Positions 27,793 through 37,200 of a stretch of DNA of 64,000 nucleotides are shown here, one piece after another; position 1 is the stretch's first letter, and each line of letters begins with the position of its first letter. Source of the stretch: Pseudoselenomonas ruminantium (lineage in GTDB: Bacteria; Bacillota; Negativicutes; Selenomonadales; Selenomonadaceae). The stretch covers positions 1 to 64,000 of the forward strand of contig NZ_FRBC01000017.1 in assembly GCF_900142515.1 (NCBI RefSeq), written 5' to 3'. The translations under genes and the position numbers were made by a program. The notes below the pieces were generated by a model. That model was not told where the DNA came from and did not search any database. It saw only the letters and a list, made by a program, of their open reading frames with translations.

Positions 27793-28501
27793 AGCGTCGC
27801 TGTACTTCCGCATCCCATGCCAGTAATAACGATGCATATTTATCTTTGATAAGCTGATAAACTTCCAAAGCCGTTGACTCATTGTAAGTATGCGCTGATA
27901 AATTACGCTTTTCCTGCATATCCAGCCAAGCCTCTGCGTCAGCTATCATGCCCTGCTTCCAGCCTTCACGTATACTGGAGCGAGGGCTGCTGGCCTCAAT
28001 ACCTTCGTAGTCAAGACATGCCTTCATCAGCTTCCAAGCTAACTCAAAGCAGAACTCAAAGCGCTGAATTGTAGCATCCAGATACATATCATCAGCATCA
28101 GGTTCCTTGGAAAGTGCCACCTGCAAACGCATCAAAGCACGATGATAATCTTCTTTTTTGGCTTCTATCTGAATTCTCGTCATAAGTGATGTCCCTCCTG
28201 CACTGCTAAAAATCAGCTTACCATCCCTGTCTATAGCCTGTTTCAACTTTTCATTGGTCTGACGCTTATAATCAATAATGTCAAAGGTATACGGAAGGCT
28301 GCTATCCTCAAAGGCTATCGACAATTTCGTAATAGCATCCGCATTCCCATAGACAGCTAAATCCACATCAGATGAAATCCGAGCATCACCACGTGCCCGA
28401 GAACCAAACAATTTTACCCATTCCAGCATGCCTGAATGCTTTTGAAGTATTTTCAATATTTCCTGCCAAAATCTAATTTTTATAGTATATAACGTATCCA
28501 C
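27770..28501 (-). CDS. Fused MntA-HepT: nucleotidyltransferase antitoxin plus HEPN toxin
   Basis: 243 residues from a GTG at 28501 (GAGGG 10 bases upstream; an ATG at 28531 lacks a ribosome site). Residues 1-105: minimal nucleotidyltransferase with GSRARGD (33-39) and SDVDL (44-48). Residues 107-243: HEPN domain (HI0074-like) with the HepT motif R199-x4-H204-x-Y206. Separate mntA and hepT genes form a toxin-antitoxin pair in which MntA adds AMP to the HepT tyrosine and silences its RNase. Here the two are in one frame, but a perfect ribosome site lies before Met107, so free HepT could also be made. Confidence 0.88.
   Translation of the reverse strand: MDTLYTIKIRFWQEILKILQKHSGMLEWVKLFGSRARGDARISSDVDLAVYGNADAITKLSIAFEDSSLPYTFDIIDYKRQTNEKLKQAIDRDGKLIFSSAGGTSLMTRIQIEAKKEDYHRALMRLQVALSKEPDADDMYLDATIQRFEFCFELAWKLMKACLDYEGIEASSPRSSIREGWKQGMIADAEAWLDMQEKRNLSAHTYNESTALEVYQLIKDKYASLLLAWDAEVQRRLESDMSI
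28181..28198 (-). promoter_or_regulatory. Internal ribosome-binding site before the HepT domain
   Basis: GGAGGG (28193-28198) is 9 bases upstream of an in-frame ATG (28181-28183) exactly at the junction of the two domains. This is the relic or active start of a separate hepT cistron. Confidence 0.75.
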
Positions 28502-28664
28502 GACAAATCTACCCTCACCACGAACATTCATCCATACAACTATTTTCTACTAAAGGTCCACATGCCATCCTCATTTGAATTTTTCTCGCAGACACACCTC
28601 CAGGCGTGCAAGCACATGCTCTGGAATAAGACTTTTAAACATACTATCTTCATTCTCTACATAC

Positions 28665-28693
28665 AAAAGAAAGGCACCAGACAGTCTGGTGCC
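28665..28693 (-). terminator. Terminator downstream of the BREX operon
   Basis: Perfect 9-bp stem GGCACCAGA / TCTGGTGCC with a 3-base loop followed by TTTCTTTT on the minus strand. First good terminator after the cysteine desulfurase stop at 29074, about 380 bases earlier in the transcript. Confidence 0.75.
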
Positions 28694-29073
28694 ACAAGTT
28701 CCAAAAAGAGCGGTTTTATGCTGGCTGTCAGCCTAAGCACCCTTGCGAGTGCCTGTTGTCGCCGGTATATTAAGTCCCCGGCGCGGACTTGCCTTATCTC
28801 CCTGGCATGGGCTCAATGCCCTTACGAGCATCTATAAGTCTCAGCATTTAACCTGCCTGAGCACAGTACAGCTTTTACGTGCCGCTACACGGAGCTTTTG
28901 CTCACTCATATTATACATGATGATATTCTCCATAGCAATATCTGCCTGATAATTTTCATACCCCACAAATTTTGACCAGTCAACACTTCATTTGACACGT
29001 CAAATTGACATGTCAGATTCCAGCGACACTAAACATCCCCATTCCACATCAAAGATTATACTACATATTAAAT
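28694..29073. other. Non-coding or decayed stretch between the BREX operon and mntA-hepT
   Basis: The minus-strand frames hold only short fragments (one of 35 codons ending SEQKLRVAARKSCTVLRQVKC, another of 32 codons), broken by stops, which look like remains of a gene. The span 28992-29022 is a copy of the hepT 3' end. 28502-28664 likewise holds no recognisable gene. Higher GC patches near 28740-28830 differ from the AT-rich BREX genes. Confidence 0.5.
28972..29022. repeat. Direct repeat copy 2 (decayed hepT 3' end)
   Basis: Positions 28992-29022 are identical to 27762-27792, preceded by TTGACCAGTCA as in copy 1. On the other side (to about 29060) similarity to the HepT-coding strand continues at a lower level, with stops in frame. 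It therefore looks like the tail of a second, lost copy of the gene. Confidence 0.7.
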
Positions 29074-30201
29074 TCAGACACATATTTTAGCTATTTCCCT
29101 AGCAACAATCAAGGCATCACCTATTGTATTGTCAGCAGAAAAACTTATCCTAACAGTTCCCACTGCATATTCCATCGGAATATGCAATGCTTTTATAACG
29201 CTTGATAATTCCATATCACGTGAATTACAAGCCGATCCCGTCGCAATGGCTATTCCCAGTAAATCAAGACGATTTACAATCATCTCTCCATTAGCATTCT
29301 TTATTGACAAGCTGATTGTTCCTTCAACATTTGATTCAGCCTTATTAACTATGCAATCAATATTCGCTTCTCGTACAGCATATAGAAAAGCTTGTCTTAC
29401 TTTTGCAATATGCTCCCTATCGCTTTGCATGTTCTTGCAACTGAGTTCCAATGCTTTCGCCATACCTACAATGCCAGCAATATTTTCTGTTCCTGCTCGC
29501 ATGCCATTTTCTTGACCGCCGCCATAAATCAATGGTGCTATCTTTATACCATTGCGCACATACAAAAATCCCATTCCCTTAGGCCCATGAAACTTGTGCG
29601 CAGAAGCAGATAGCATATCAACATGCAGATCATTAACATCAATAGGAATATGCCCCATAGCCTGTACTGCATCTGTGTGAAAACATGCATTTACCTTATG
29701 CGCCTGCACTGCCATTTCTTTTATTGGCTGCACAGAACCAATTTCATTGTTCACTAGCATAATTGAGACAATCGATGGTAAATTCAGTTCATGCAATGAT
29801 GCTTCGTATGCCTGATGATTAACAATGCCAGTATGGCTAACTGGTAATCTTATAACTGTGCAACCTCTACTTTCCAAGAATGTACAAGTATTTAATATAG
29901 CATGATGTTCAATCTGGCTCGTGATGATGCTGACCGGATTCTTATGTGCTGCAACAAAACCTTTCAATGCCCAATTATCAGCCTCACTCCCGCAAGAAGT
30001 AAAGTAAATCTCTTCCGGCAATGCACCGATTTTTGATGCAATTGTTTCTCGTGCATTCTTGATTTGACGGCGGATTTTGGTTGCCTGTCGATAAAGTGCT
30101 GATGGATTGTAAAAGTCATCGACAAAATATGTACGCATTATTTCAGCAACTTCCGGATACATCGCTGTTGTCGCTGCATTATCCGCATAAATATTATATT
30201 T
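29074..30201 (-). CDS. Cysteine desulfurase (NifS/IscS/DndA-type) of the BREX operon
   Basis: 375 residues from a GTG at 30201 (MKYNIYADNAATTAMYPEV) with GGGG 5 bases upstream; the in-frame extension to 30231 would overlap the previous gene. PLP lysine in 'SASAHKFHGPKGMGFLYV', 'HTDAVQAMGHIPI', 'GSEADNWALKG', 'NNEIGSVQPIKE', and the catalytic cysteine loop 'IATGSACNSRDMELSSV'. Releases sulfur from cysteine as a protein persulfide. Last gene of the BREX-like operon, AT-rich like its neighbours; likely sulfur donor for BrxP, as DndA/IscS is for DndC (inference). Confidence 0.9.
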   Translation of the reverse strand, partial: KYNIYADNAATTAMYPEVAEIMRTYFVDDFYNPSALYRQATKIRRQIKNARETIASKIGALPEEIYFTSCGSEADNWALKGFVAAHKNPVSIITSQIEHHAILNTCTFLESRGCTVIRLPVSHTGIVNHQAYEASLHELNLPSIVSIMLVNNEIGSVQPIKEMAVQAHKVNACFHTDAVQAMGHIPIDVNDLHVDMLSASAHKFHGPKGMGFLYVRNGIKIAPLIYGGGQENGMRAGTENIAGIVGMAKALELSCKNMQSDREHIAKVRQAFLYAVREANIDCIVNKAESNVEGTISLSIKNANGEMIVNRLDLLGIAIATGSACNSRDMELSSVIKALHIPMEYAVGTVRISFSADNTIGDALIVAREIAKICV

Positions 30202-30223
30202 CACAAAATCCCCTACCCTAAAT

Positions 30224-30421
30224 TTAGTCAAACAAGGTGCAACCTTGTTCTTTAAATTCTTCTATCTTATCCTGCAAATCTTCTACTGATACCTCTAAAT
30301 AATCCGCCAAACAATCCATACAGTAATATTCCGTTACAGATTCACCTAATAGCTTTTTATTGACACCAATCTCATCCTTAGATAGACTTTCTTTACCACA
30401 GCCAATGCAAACAATATTCAT
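30224..30421 (-). CDS. Small zinc-ribbon-like protein in the BREX operon
   Basis: 65 residues from ATG 30421 (a GTG at 30430, overlapping the brxL stop, is the alternative). Two cysteine pairs, CIGCGK near residue 5 and CMDC near 34, are spaced as a zinc ribbon, followed by an acidic helix 'EVSVEDLQDKIEEFKEQGC'. No family recognised. Sits tightly between brxL and the desulfurase; may be a partner or scaffold of either. Confidence 0.75.
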   Translation of the reverse strand: MNIVCIGCGKESLSKDEIGVNKKLLGESVTEYYCMDCLADYLEVSVEDLQDKIEEFKEQGCTLFD

Positions 30422-30426
30422 AATAT

Positions 30427-31887
30427 TCACAACTCATTCACCGTTATATCTGGTATAGATTTACCTCTAAACTCATCATCTAATAAACCCAATTGATATT
30501 TTATTATTTCACGCATATATCTCGCTGGATCTAGACAATATTTCTTAAAGTCACGAGCCGATATATCCTCTGCCTCTCTTACATGCGGGAATAACAGTTT
30601 CAAAAAACCTGTTGCAATCCTCTTTATAGCCTCTGTATCTCTAGTATCTGCCTTTTCCGGTACATTGGTTCTAGCATCCACAATCATGCGATAGCTCGAA
30701 TCGTCGCGCAATGCATGCATAATCGAAGAAAAATATTCAGAATTCAAACTCCATCCTTCAATTTTCAGGTCATCGTTCATACGTGGCAAATCCCAACCTT
30801 TTAGGAAACCATGGAATCGATCTATCAAAGCACTCTCATGAAACACTTCTGGTAATTCCTGAAAAACATTCTCTCTTACATCAGCTTTCATCAAATCTGA
30901 CGAAATATTCCCCAACAATACAATACCTGCATCCGCTGCACCTTCATGATTACCAACAGTATACTTACCGTTTTCCATGTAACCTTTCAATGCACCACGC
31001 ATTTCATCAACATCAGAAAAATGTATCGTTTGTACTTCATCAAGTGCAACATAATCATGCCCAAAAACCAAACCTTCTGAGCGTCGGGCAATATCATAGA
31101 ACATACGTGCCCTTGACATGGTTCCACCTGAAGATAACCATCCATACCGACTTACGGAACCAAACAAATATGATTTACCAGTTCCCTTAGGTGCTAATTC
31201 AATTAGATTTAAACGTTTCTCGACAAACGGAAGCAATCTTGTTATCATTGACAATTTCTGCTTTTCATCCCGATAGCCGGCAGCATTATAATCCATTGCT
31301 CCTAAGATAATGTCAATCCACTCTTCTAGCGAAAATGCAGCACGAGCATCCTTAAACTCGTCTAGATCTACAACGTACGGACAGAAATCTTTAAAGCTAG
31401 TCAATTTAATCTTTCCTGGTTCTTGTTTGCTGATTGGTGGCTGATAGCCAAGCTCTACAATCCCCCAGTTTTCCTCTGACTTTAACAATGCCTCACTACA
31501 TTCAGACCATACATTTGCAGGAATAGTAGTATCTTTATAACGCAAATTAAAATCAGGCAACGAAAAAGATATCTGTTGAGTCTTTATATCAATATCAACA
31601 GAGATTTTTGCCAAGAATTTTACTCGTTCATTCTCATGAATAACTCTATTCTTTATTGACTTCCAGTCTTCTGCCTTCGGAATGAATTTACGAATAAATT
31701 CTACTACATCTTCTACTTCAATATCTCCATTGTCATCCTGGAATCTTTTCAAAACCCAATCACGCATAAAAGAAGGAAGTTTAAATGATGAAATGAAACT
31801 ATTCTTTTTTAAGTCTTTATACACAACCATTTCATCGAAATAATCTTTTAGTTTTTCTGCAAACTCATCTGACGTATAATCAACCAC
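30427..31887 (-). CDS. brxL: BrxL-like AAA+ protein, short form without Lon protease domain
   Basis: 486 residues from a GTG at 31887 with GGAGGG 7 bases upstream. N-terminal BrxL domain ('LKDYFDEMVVYKDLKK'), AAA+ with Walker A 'LAPKGTGKSYLF' (231-242), 'SRYGWLSSGGTMSRARMFYDIARRSEGLVFGHDYVALDEV' (Walker B), 'GNISSDL', arginine region 'ALIDRFHGFLKGW', and lid 'AIKRIATGFLKLLFPH'. Classical BrxL (about 650-700 residues) continues into a Lon-like protease with Ser/Lys; that part is absent here. BrxL forms DNA-bound rings in BREX defence. Stop overlaps or abuts the zinc-ribbon gene. Confidence 0.88.
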   Translation of the reverse strand: MVDYTSDEFAEKLKDYFDEMVVYKDLKKNSFISSFKLPSFMRDWVLKRFQDDNGDIEVEDVVEFIRKFIPKAEDWKSIKNRVIHENERVKFLAKISVDIDIKTQQISFSLPDFNLRYKDTTIPANVWSECSEALLKSEENWGIVELGYQPPISKQEPGKIKLTSFKDFCPYVVDLDEFKDARAAFSLEEWIDIILGAMDYNAAGYRDEKQKLSMITRLLPFVEKRLNLIELAPKGTGKSYLFGSVSRYGWLSSGGTMSRARMFYDIARRSEGLVFGHDYVALDEVQTIHFSDVDEMRGALKGYMENGKYTVGNHEGAADAGIVLLGNISSDLMKADVRENVFQELPEVFHESALIDRFHGFLKGWDLPRMNDDLKIEGWSLNSEYFSSIMHALRDDSSYRMIVDARTNVPEKADTRDTEAIKRIATGFLKLLFPHVREAEDISARDFKKYCLDPARYMREIIKYQLGLLDDEFRGKSIPDITVNEL

Positions 31888-31900
31888 CTAAACACCCTCC

Positions 31901-34216
31901 TCAAAATCCAAGATCTACTTCATGAGTTTTCTTTTTAATCTCAAATTCCAATTCTATACCAGTAGCCTTATTATCTTCATATATCTCAGCTGTATATCTA
32001 TTTTTACGTTTTATATCATCCAAATCGAATTCAGCATGTTTATTATCCACAGTCAATCTACCCACATAGAATTTATTTTTTATACGTAACTGCGGCTTAT
32101 GCATGGGCATATTGCAGAAAAGAATGATTTTTGTCTTCTCATTATGTTTATGTTCAATAACATCATTTTCAAACACATAAGTCAATCTATTAGGTTTAGT
32201 TGTTATAGCAATTATTGGAACTAACACCTCCTCCAGTGAAGCGCCACCATGGACTTCCACTTCAGCTTTATGGCCACCCTTAAAACGTTCATAATTAGCC
32301 AAAACGGCATATCCATTTTCGTAAGTTGCAAAAGGTATTTGTGGATCACTATCCGCTGGACAACATCTACCACTATGTCTGCCTTTTTCTTCTAATTCAA
32401 TCGTAGCATTCTCTGTTTCGTTTATAACAGCCAATCTGCTGGCGCCATGATCTGAAAAAACCACTGCACGTTTGATAACTCCTTGAGATAACTTTACTCG
32501 AATATCCTTAAGCACTTCATCTATAACAGCCAATTCATCTAATAAGTGAATCGGTTGTTTTACTTTTTCATAATCATAATAGTTTACACCATGCTTTATT
32601 TCATCTAAATCTTTAGTAACTCTACATGTATTTTGAAAGAAATCATCAAAATCTTTATTCAAGCTAGTTATAGATGGTAAATCACAATGTGCAACACGTA
32701 TTTCGGCAATCAAACCGTACTCTTTACACTTATTTTTTATATAAGAAAGATACTCCACCCCTAGCGCATCAACAAAATAAGGCATTGCATCACGACATTG
32801 AAGATTTTTCAACGTCGCCAATCTCGTTAATATACGATTATAAGGACGTTTTTCTGCGATATCATTCACTTCTAGCAAAAAATCATCTGTTATCTTATTT
32901 GATATTTTCTGTTTCTTATATTCAGAGAAATAATCCGTCAACATTCCTGCTAATCCAGCATCATCTATTTGGATAATCCCTTCATTGAATACATATGTAT
33001 CCATATAAAGATTAACTTGTGGAAGATTCGTCTCCAAAATATAGTTAAATTCTTTACGGCTATACTCATAATAGCTAAGCCATTTCATAGAACAAATTTG
33101 CTCATCATGGGTACGATTTGTCAAATAGAAAATAGCTTTGCGCCCTTTTTGCCCAACCTCATTGCAAAATTGTGATGACAATTTTGGATTGTCTTTTATC
33201 TTTTCTAGAAGTTTTTTTCGTTCCTCATAGTATTGTCTAAAATTGCTATCATCCACATCTATACTTAGTATCGAAAAATATAACGATCTCTCTAAATCCA
33301 ACTGATTCTTTATATCACTTGCAGCTATGTTAAGATAGGAATTATCTGTTCCCATAACTTTAATTGCCAACCAATAAAGCCACAAAGTATACTCATCATT
33401 AGATTGTAATACGTCACCTATACAAATCTCTAAATCTAAAACCTTAAATTCTTCTGCAACAATTTTCCCAAAATTATTTTCTTCTAACTTACACTTCAAC
33501 CATTGCCATTGAAGCTCAGTTCCATTTTCTTCCACAACACAGCTACTAAAAGCAGGAAATTTTTTGCAAATAATATCAAAGCTACCAGGACCTTGATTCA
33601 CACTATATACGGCTCGTCGAAACAATGCAGCCGAATATGTAGTTACCATAGACATCGTTAAACTATCTTTGATGGATTCATTTGTCATCTGTTCCAATGC
33701 TGACAATAATTCCCCAACGCCATCATAAAGCTTACCTTTTGCGTAATTTGCATTACGTTCAATAATGATTTGTGGTAAAGGATTGCAACTGTTTCCTAAA
33801 AATATAATTCTTCGCTTTAATCGAATATCTTGTTTGCATTTTTGGTGCAGATAATCACGGCAATGCATCAACAATATAACAGTATGTTCACGACATGTTT
33901 CATTTACTGCTCTATCCAAATATTCCTCTAAAAAAATCTGACTATGCAACATGCAAGCTTGGGATAAACCCACTAAAACATGAACGCCATCTGAAAACGC
34001 ATTATTATACGCACGTTCAACATCTGGTATAGAACCATCCTTACAATAATTTGAAACATAAATAAACTTCTTTGCAACATCAATGCGAAGTCTAGATATC
34101 AACTCATGGAATAAATCATAATCCTCTGTATCAACAATCAAAGGGAACCCCGTTGACACATTGTTACAATATGATGCGACTTCATTTATGCATTCAGCTA
34201 CATCCAGACTTCGCAT
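31901..34216 (-). CDS. pglZ: PglZ-domain protein (BREX core)
   Basis: 771 residues, ATG with AGGAG 8 bases upstream. The C-terminal half holds the alkaline-phosphatase-like PglZ domain: metal site 'AMPYFVDALGVEYL' near 490, 'RAVVFSDHGASRLAVI', and 'HGGASLEEVLVPIIAI' near 680. The N-terminal 450 residues are family-specific and helical. PglZ is the one protein shared by all BREX systems; members have nuclease/phosphodiesterase activity in some types. Third core gene of the type 4 order brxP-brxC-pglZ-brxL. Confidence 0.92.
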   Translation of the reverse strand: MRSLDVAECINEVASYCNNVSTGFPLIVDTEDYDLFHELISRLRIDVAKKFIYVSNYCKDGSIPDVERAYNNAFSDGVHVLVGLSQACMLHSQIFLEEYLDRAVNETCREHTVILLMHCRDYLHQKCKQDIRLKRRIIFLGNSCNPLPQIIIERNANYAKGKLYDGVGELLSALEQMTNESIKDSLTMSMVTTYSAALFRRAVYSVNQGPGSFDIICKKFPAFSSCVVEENGTELQWQWLKCKLEENNFGKIVAEEFKVLDLEICIGDVLQSNDEYTLWLYWLAIKVMGTDNSYLNIAASDIKNQLDLERSLYFSILSIDVDDSNFRQYYEERKKLLEKIKDNPKLSSQFCNEVGQKGRKAIFYLTNRTHDEQICSMKWLSYYEYSRKEFNYILETNLPQVNLYMDTYVFNEGIIQIDDAGLAGMLTDYFSEYKKQKISNKITDDFLLEVNDIAEKRPYNRILTRLATLKNLQCRDAMPYFVDALGVEYLSYIKNKCKEYGLIAEIRVAHCDLPSITSLNKDFDDFFQNTCRVTKDLDEIKHGVNYYDYEKVKQPIHLLDELAVIDEVLKDIRVKLSQGVIKRAVVFSDHGASRLAVINETENATIELEEKGRHSGRCCPADSDPQIPFATYENGYAVLANYERFKGGHKAEVEVHGGASLEEVLVPIIAITTKPNRLTYVFENDVIEHKHNEKTKIILFCNMPMHKPQLRIKNKFYVGRLTVDNKHAEFDLDDIKRKNRYTAEIYEDNKATGIELEFEIKKKTHEVDLGF

Positions 34217-34230
34217 TACATCATCTCCTA

Positions 34231-34260
34231 ATTATTTTTCCTTATTTTTCCTTATTTTTC
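34231..34260. repeat. Ten-base tandem repeat at the brxC-pglZ junction
   Basis: A unit reading GGAAAAATAA on the minus strand is present about three times. It contains the brxC stop codon (TAA) and lies just before the pglZ ribosome site. A change in copy number would alter the brxC tail or the spacing to pglZ. Confidence 0.8.
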
Positions 34261-37200
34261 AATATTTCAATACCAACATTTAGATTATCCGTTATAAGCT
34301 CACGCAGATAATAGCGCAAATCATTAAGTTCCAATTCATCAACAACTTTTAAAGCTTCCATAAAACCTTCGTCTCTGTATATATCACCTGCATGATTTTC
34401 CAGTAAATGTTTTACACTTTTATCTTCGAACCAATTATAAGGTGAAGTCTTAGCGTTAGATTTTAGATATGCACGAATGTCATTTACGTTACCTAAAATA
34501 ACAGCATAATCCTCCACAACACCATCCAGGAAACACTTATCTCGTTCCTGTTCACTTGCTAAACGTTCAAAAATATTACTACTTGCATCATCTGTTAAGA
34601 AATCAATTGTACGCTTAACATCTTCATCCTTAGGCGAATCATTATTAAGGATATTTAAATATGGCCTTATTCTTTGACGATCTTCATCGTTAAACATGCA
34701 TAGAATCGGCGTTTGATATTTATTTGACCATTCTCTAGGATTCTTAGTGCCAGTTTTTTCCTCCCAAAGTTTACGCATCTTCATTTTAGCTTGAGATGCT
34801 AAATATTCCTTAATTTTTCCTTCTACATAGCTATAGTATTCTGCTTTTGAATATGTAAACAAACCATCTACTAACAGTGCATAAATCTGTTTGGCATCTT
34901 CATCAGATAGTTTCTGCAAAGGAACCTTGGCAATCTCTTTAAAGTACTCAAACTGCTTATCATAAACCTCATCAAACAATTTACGAGATGTTGTTAAGGT
35001 TTCATAAAAATCATCTTTATCCTGCTCTAATAAAGTCCCAGTCTTTTTCATCTTATAGAGCATCTCAATAAACGGTTTCAATTCGCCTCTCATCTCAACA
35101 ATTGCCTCAGATGAAATATGCATCTTATGCGTACGGGCATTCCATTGAGTAACCGTTTCTCCCAGTTTGGAACTTTGTGGAAGGCTAAGATTGCTTTCAC
35201 GTATAATATTGTATTCAATGATTACACGGTCAATTTTTTCTTTTGCTGTATTAACATCCCACACCCAAGTGGCAGCATCTGCATTGAATCTTTTTCTTAC
35301 CTTTTCGATATATCTGCCATCGTCTCCTACTTCATTCGCTAGGTTAGTTAGTTCTCCATCTCGATATTGCGCTATAAACGCCAACATGCCATTTTGGCAC
35401 GCATCTGGGCTAATTACAGAAGCTAAGTCATCAGCCAAAACACTATAATCTAAGAATTTTCTTCCCAAATCATTGGCAATTGCGCTCTCATCTACTCCGC
35501 CCATATTGCCATTATTAGCCAAGCCACAATACAAGTCTATCGCTTTTTCAATTTCCGCACGCTCAGTAACCAGTTTTTCCTGCTTATCCAAAACATACTT
35601 TACGCACCACAAGGGGAAAGGTAGTTTACGTAATTCAAGACGTACACGATCTCTTGCTTGTTCTATAGAACCACAGCACTCCGGATCGATTCCAAAGATT
35701 TTTGCCGTTGCTTTTAAGAATGCACTTTGTTCAGCACTCATAGCAACCAAGAACTCTTCCTTATATTTCTTATTTTCAATTACAGACTGATTGATGCCAT
35801 TGGCAATCATGTTTTTCATTTTGTCCGCCGTCATAGGAGTACTGGTAGATCCATTACTCCAAAAATAATCGCCTTGTGTATATTCCTTCAACAGGAAGCC
35901 AAGAACAAATGCCGTTATATTACACGGCATATAACCAAACTTAGGCTTACGCATTTCGTCGAACATATAAAGGATACTGATTCTTCCATCTTCCTTAAAT
36001 TTTTTCTCAATCATATCCTCTATTGCTAATTTTGCTTTCACTAACGGAAGAGTTTGCTTCATTGGATCTTCCCAATATTTGTCAACATGCCAAGCGCCAT
36101 TAACAACATTTTCCAAGCTAAATCTCTTATTGTTAGAATTAAATGTACCCTTCAATTCTTGATTTATACCGCATTCGGCGCCCATTGCTAACGGTCCTTT
36201 GGTAAACATGTTGTCAACAACTTCGTTTTGTTCCAGCGCATAAGGATACACACGCAAGTTCATCGACTTCAGTTCTTCTATTAGTGCATTCTTATTAGCA
36301 CAACGGAAACCGCTAATATTATCTTTATTGTATAAAGTAAAGGAACCATTCTCTACACAGGATTTCCATTCATCCAGCTTATCGGCTGCCTGCTTAGTAT
36401 ATCCTTGAGCTTGTTTTGCATCTTTCTTTAAATAATACTTCGCATATGCGGATGAAGTAACATAATCATTAAAATTTTCTTCCCCCATAATATTGGCAGA
36501 TGCATCGACAAATGTAATATCACGACACTCGTCCTTCTTCATATTCTGTTCAATTAAATCACGAATACGAGTTGCTTCCGACTCACTTTTAGCAAAAGTC
36601 AATATCACAGGGAATGTGTACGCCCAATCTTTCCTAATTATACTATTTAATGTATTAGTAAAATCATCAACAGTTGCCGTAAACACTTCCAATCGCATCT
36701 CTAATGATTTCGGTATCTTTAGGGCCGTTGTTAATGTTGCATCAAGCACTAAGTTTTTAGTTTTCTTTTCCTTGCGTATATCTTCTTGAAGCTTTTCTAT
36801 TTCATTGTTATCATTCTGACTAAGTGCAACAACATATTCTACACGATTCCCCGCCGGCCGCTTGAATAACACCTGTTTTTTCTCAAGTGCATCAGCAATA
36901 TAATGACCTTTATATTCCGGCCATCCAGACACCCCTGAAAATGCCAAATCAATATTTTGATCATTAGGTTTAAGTAATTCGACATTACCTACTCGCTGGG
37001 ATATAGCTTGTAAAAGTAAAATTACCTTAAACACGCGCTTTTCATCATCGTTAAATCGTTCATTATCTACAATATTATAAGAACCCAATATTGTTCGAAC
37101 AGTATCCGTTAATCCACTTCTACCCTGAACACAGAAAAATTCCCATAACATATCTACAGTAAGCAAGTTATGATTTGAAAGCGGGCCGACATTATCAATG

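Noticed and set aside
28560-28665. Short frame starting MFKSLIPEHVLARLE on the minus strand
   Set aside because: Only 23 codons, weak ribosome site, directly downstream of a terminator; not enough to call a gene.
34231-34260. CRISPR array or short repeats of CRISPR type
   Set aside because: Only a 10-base unit without spacers; no array or cas gene was found anywhere in the window.
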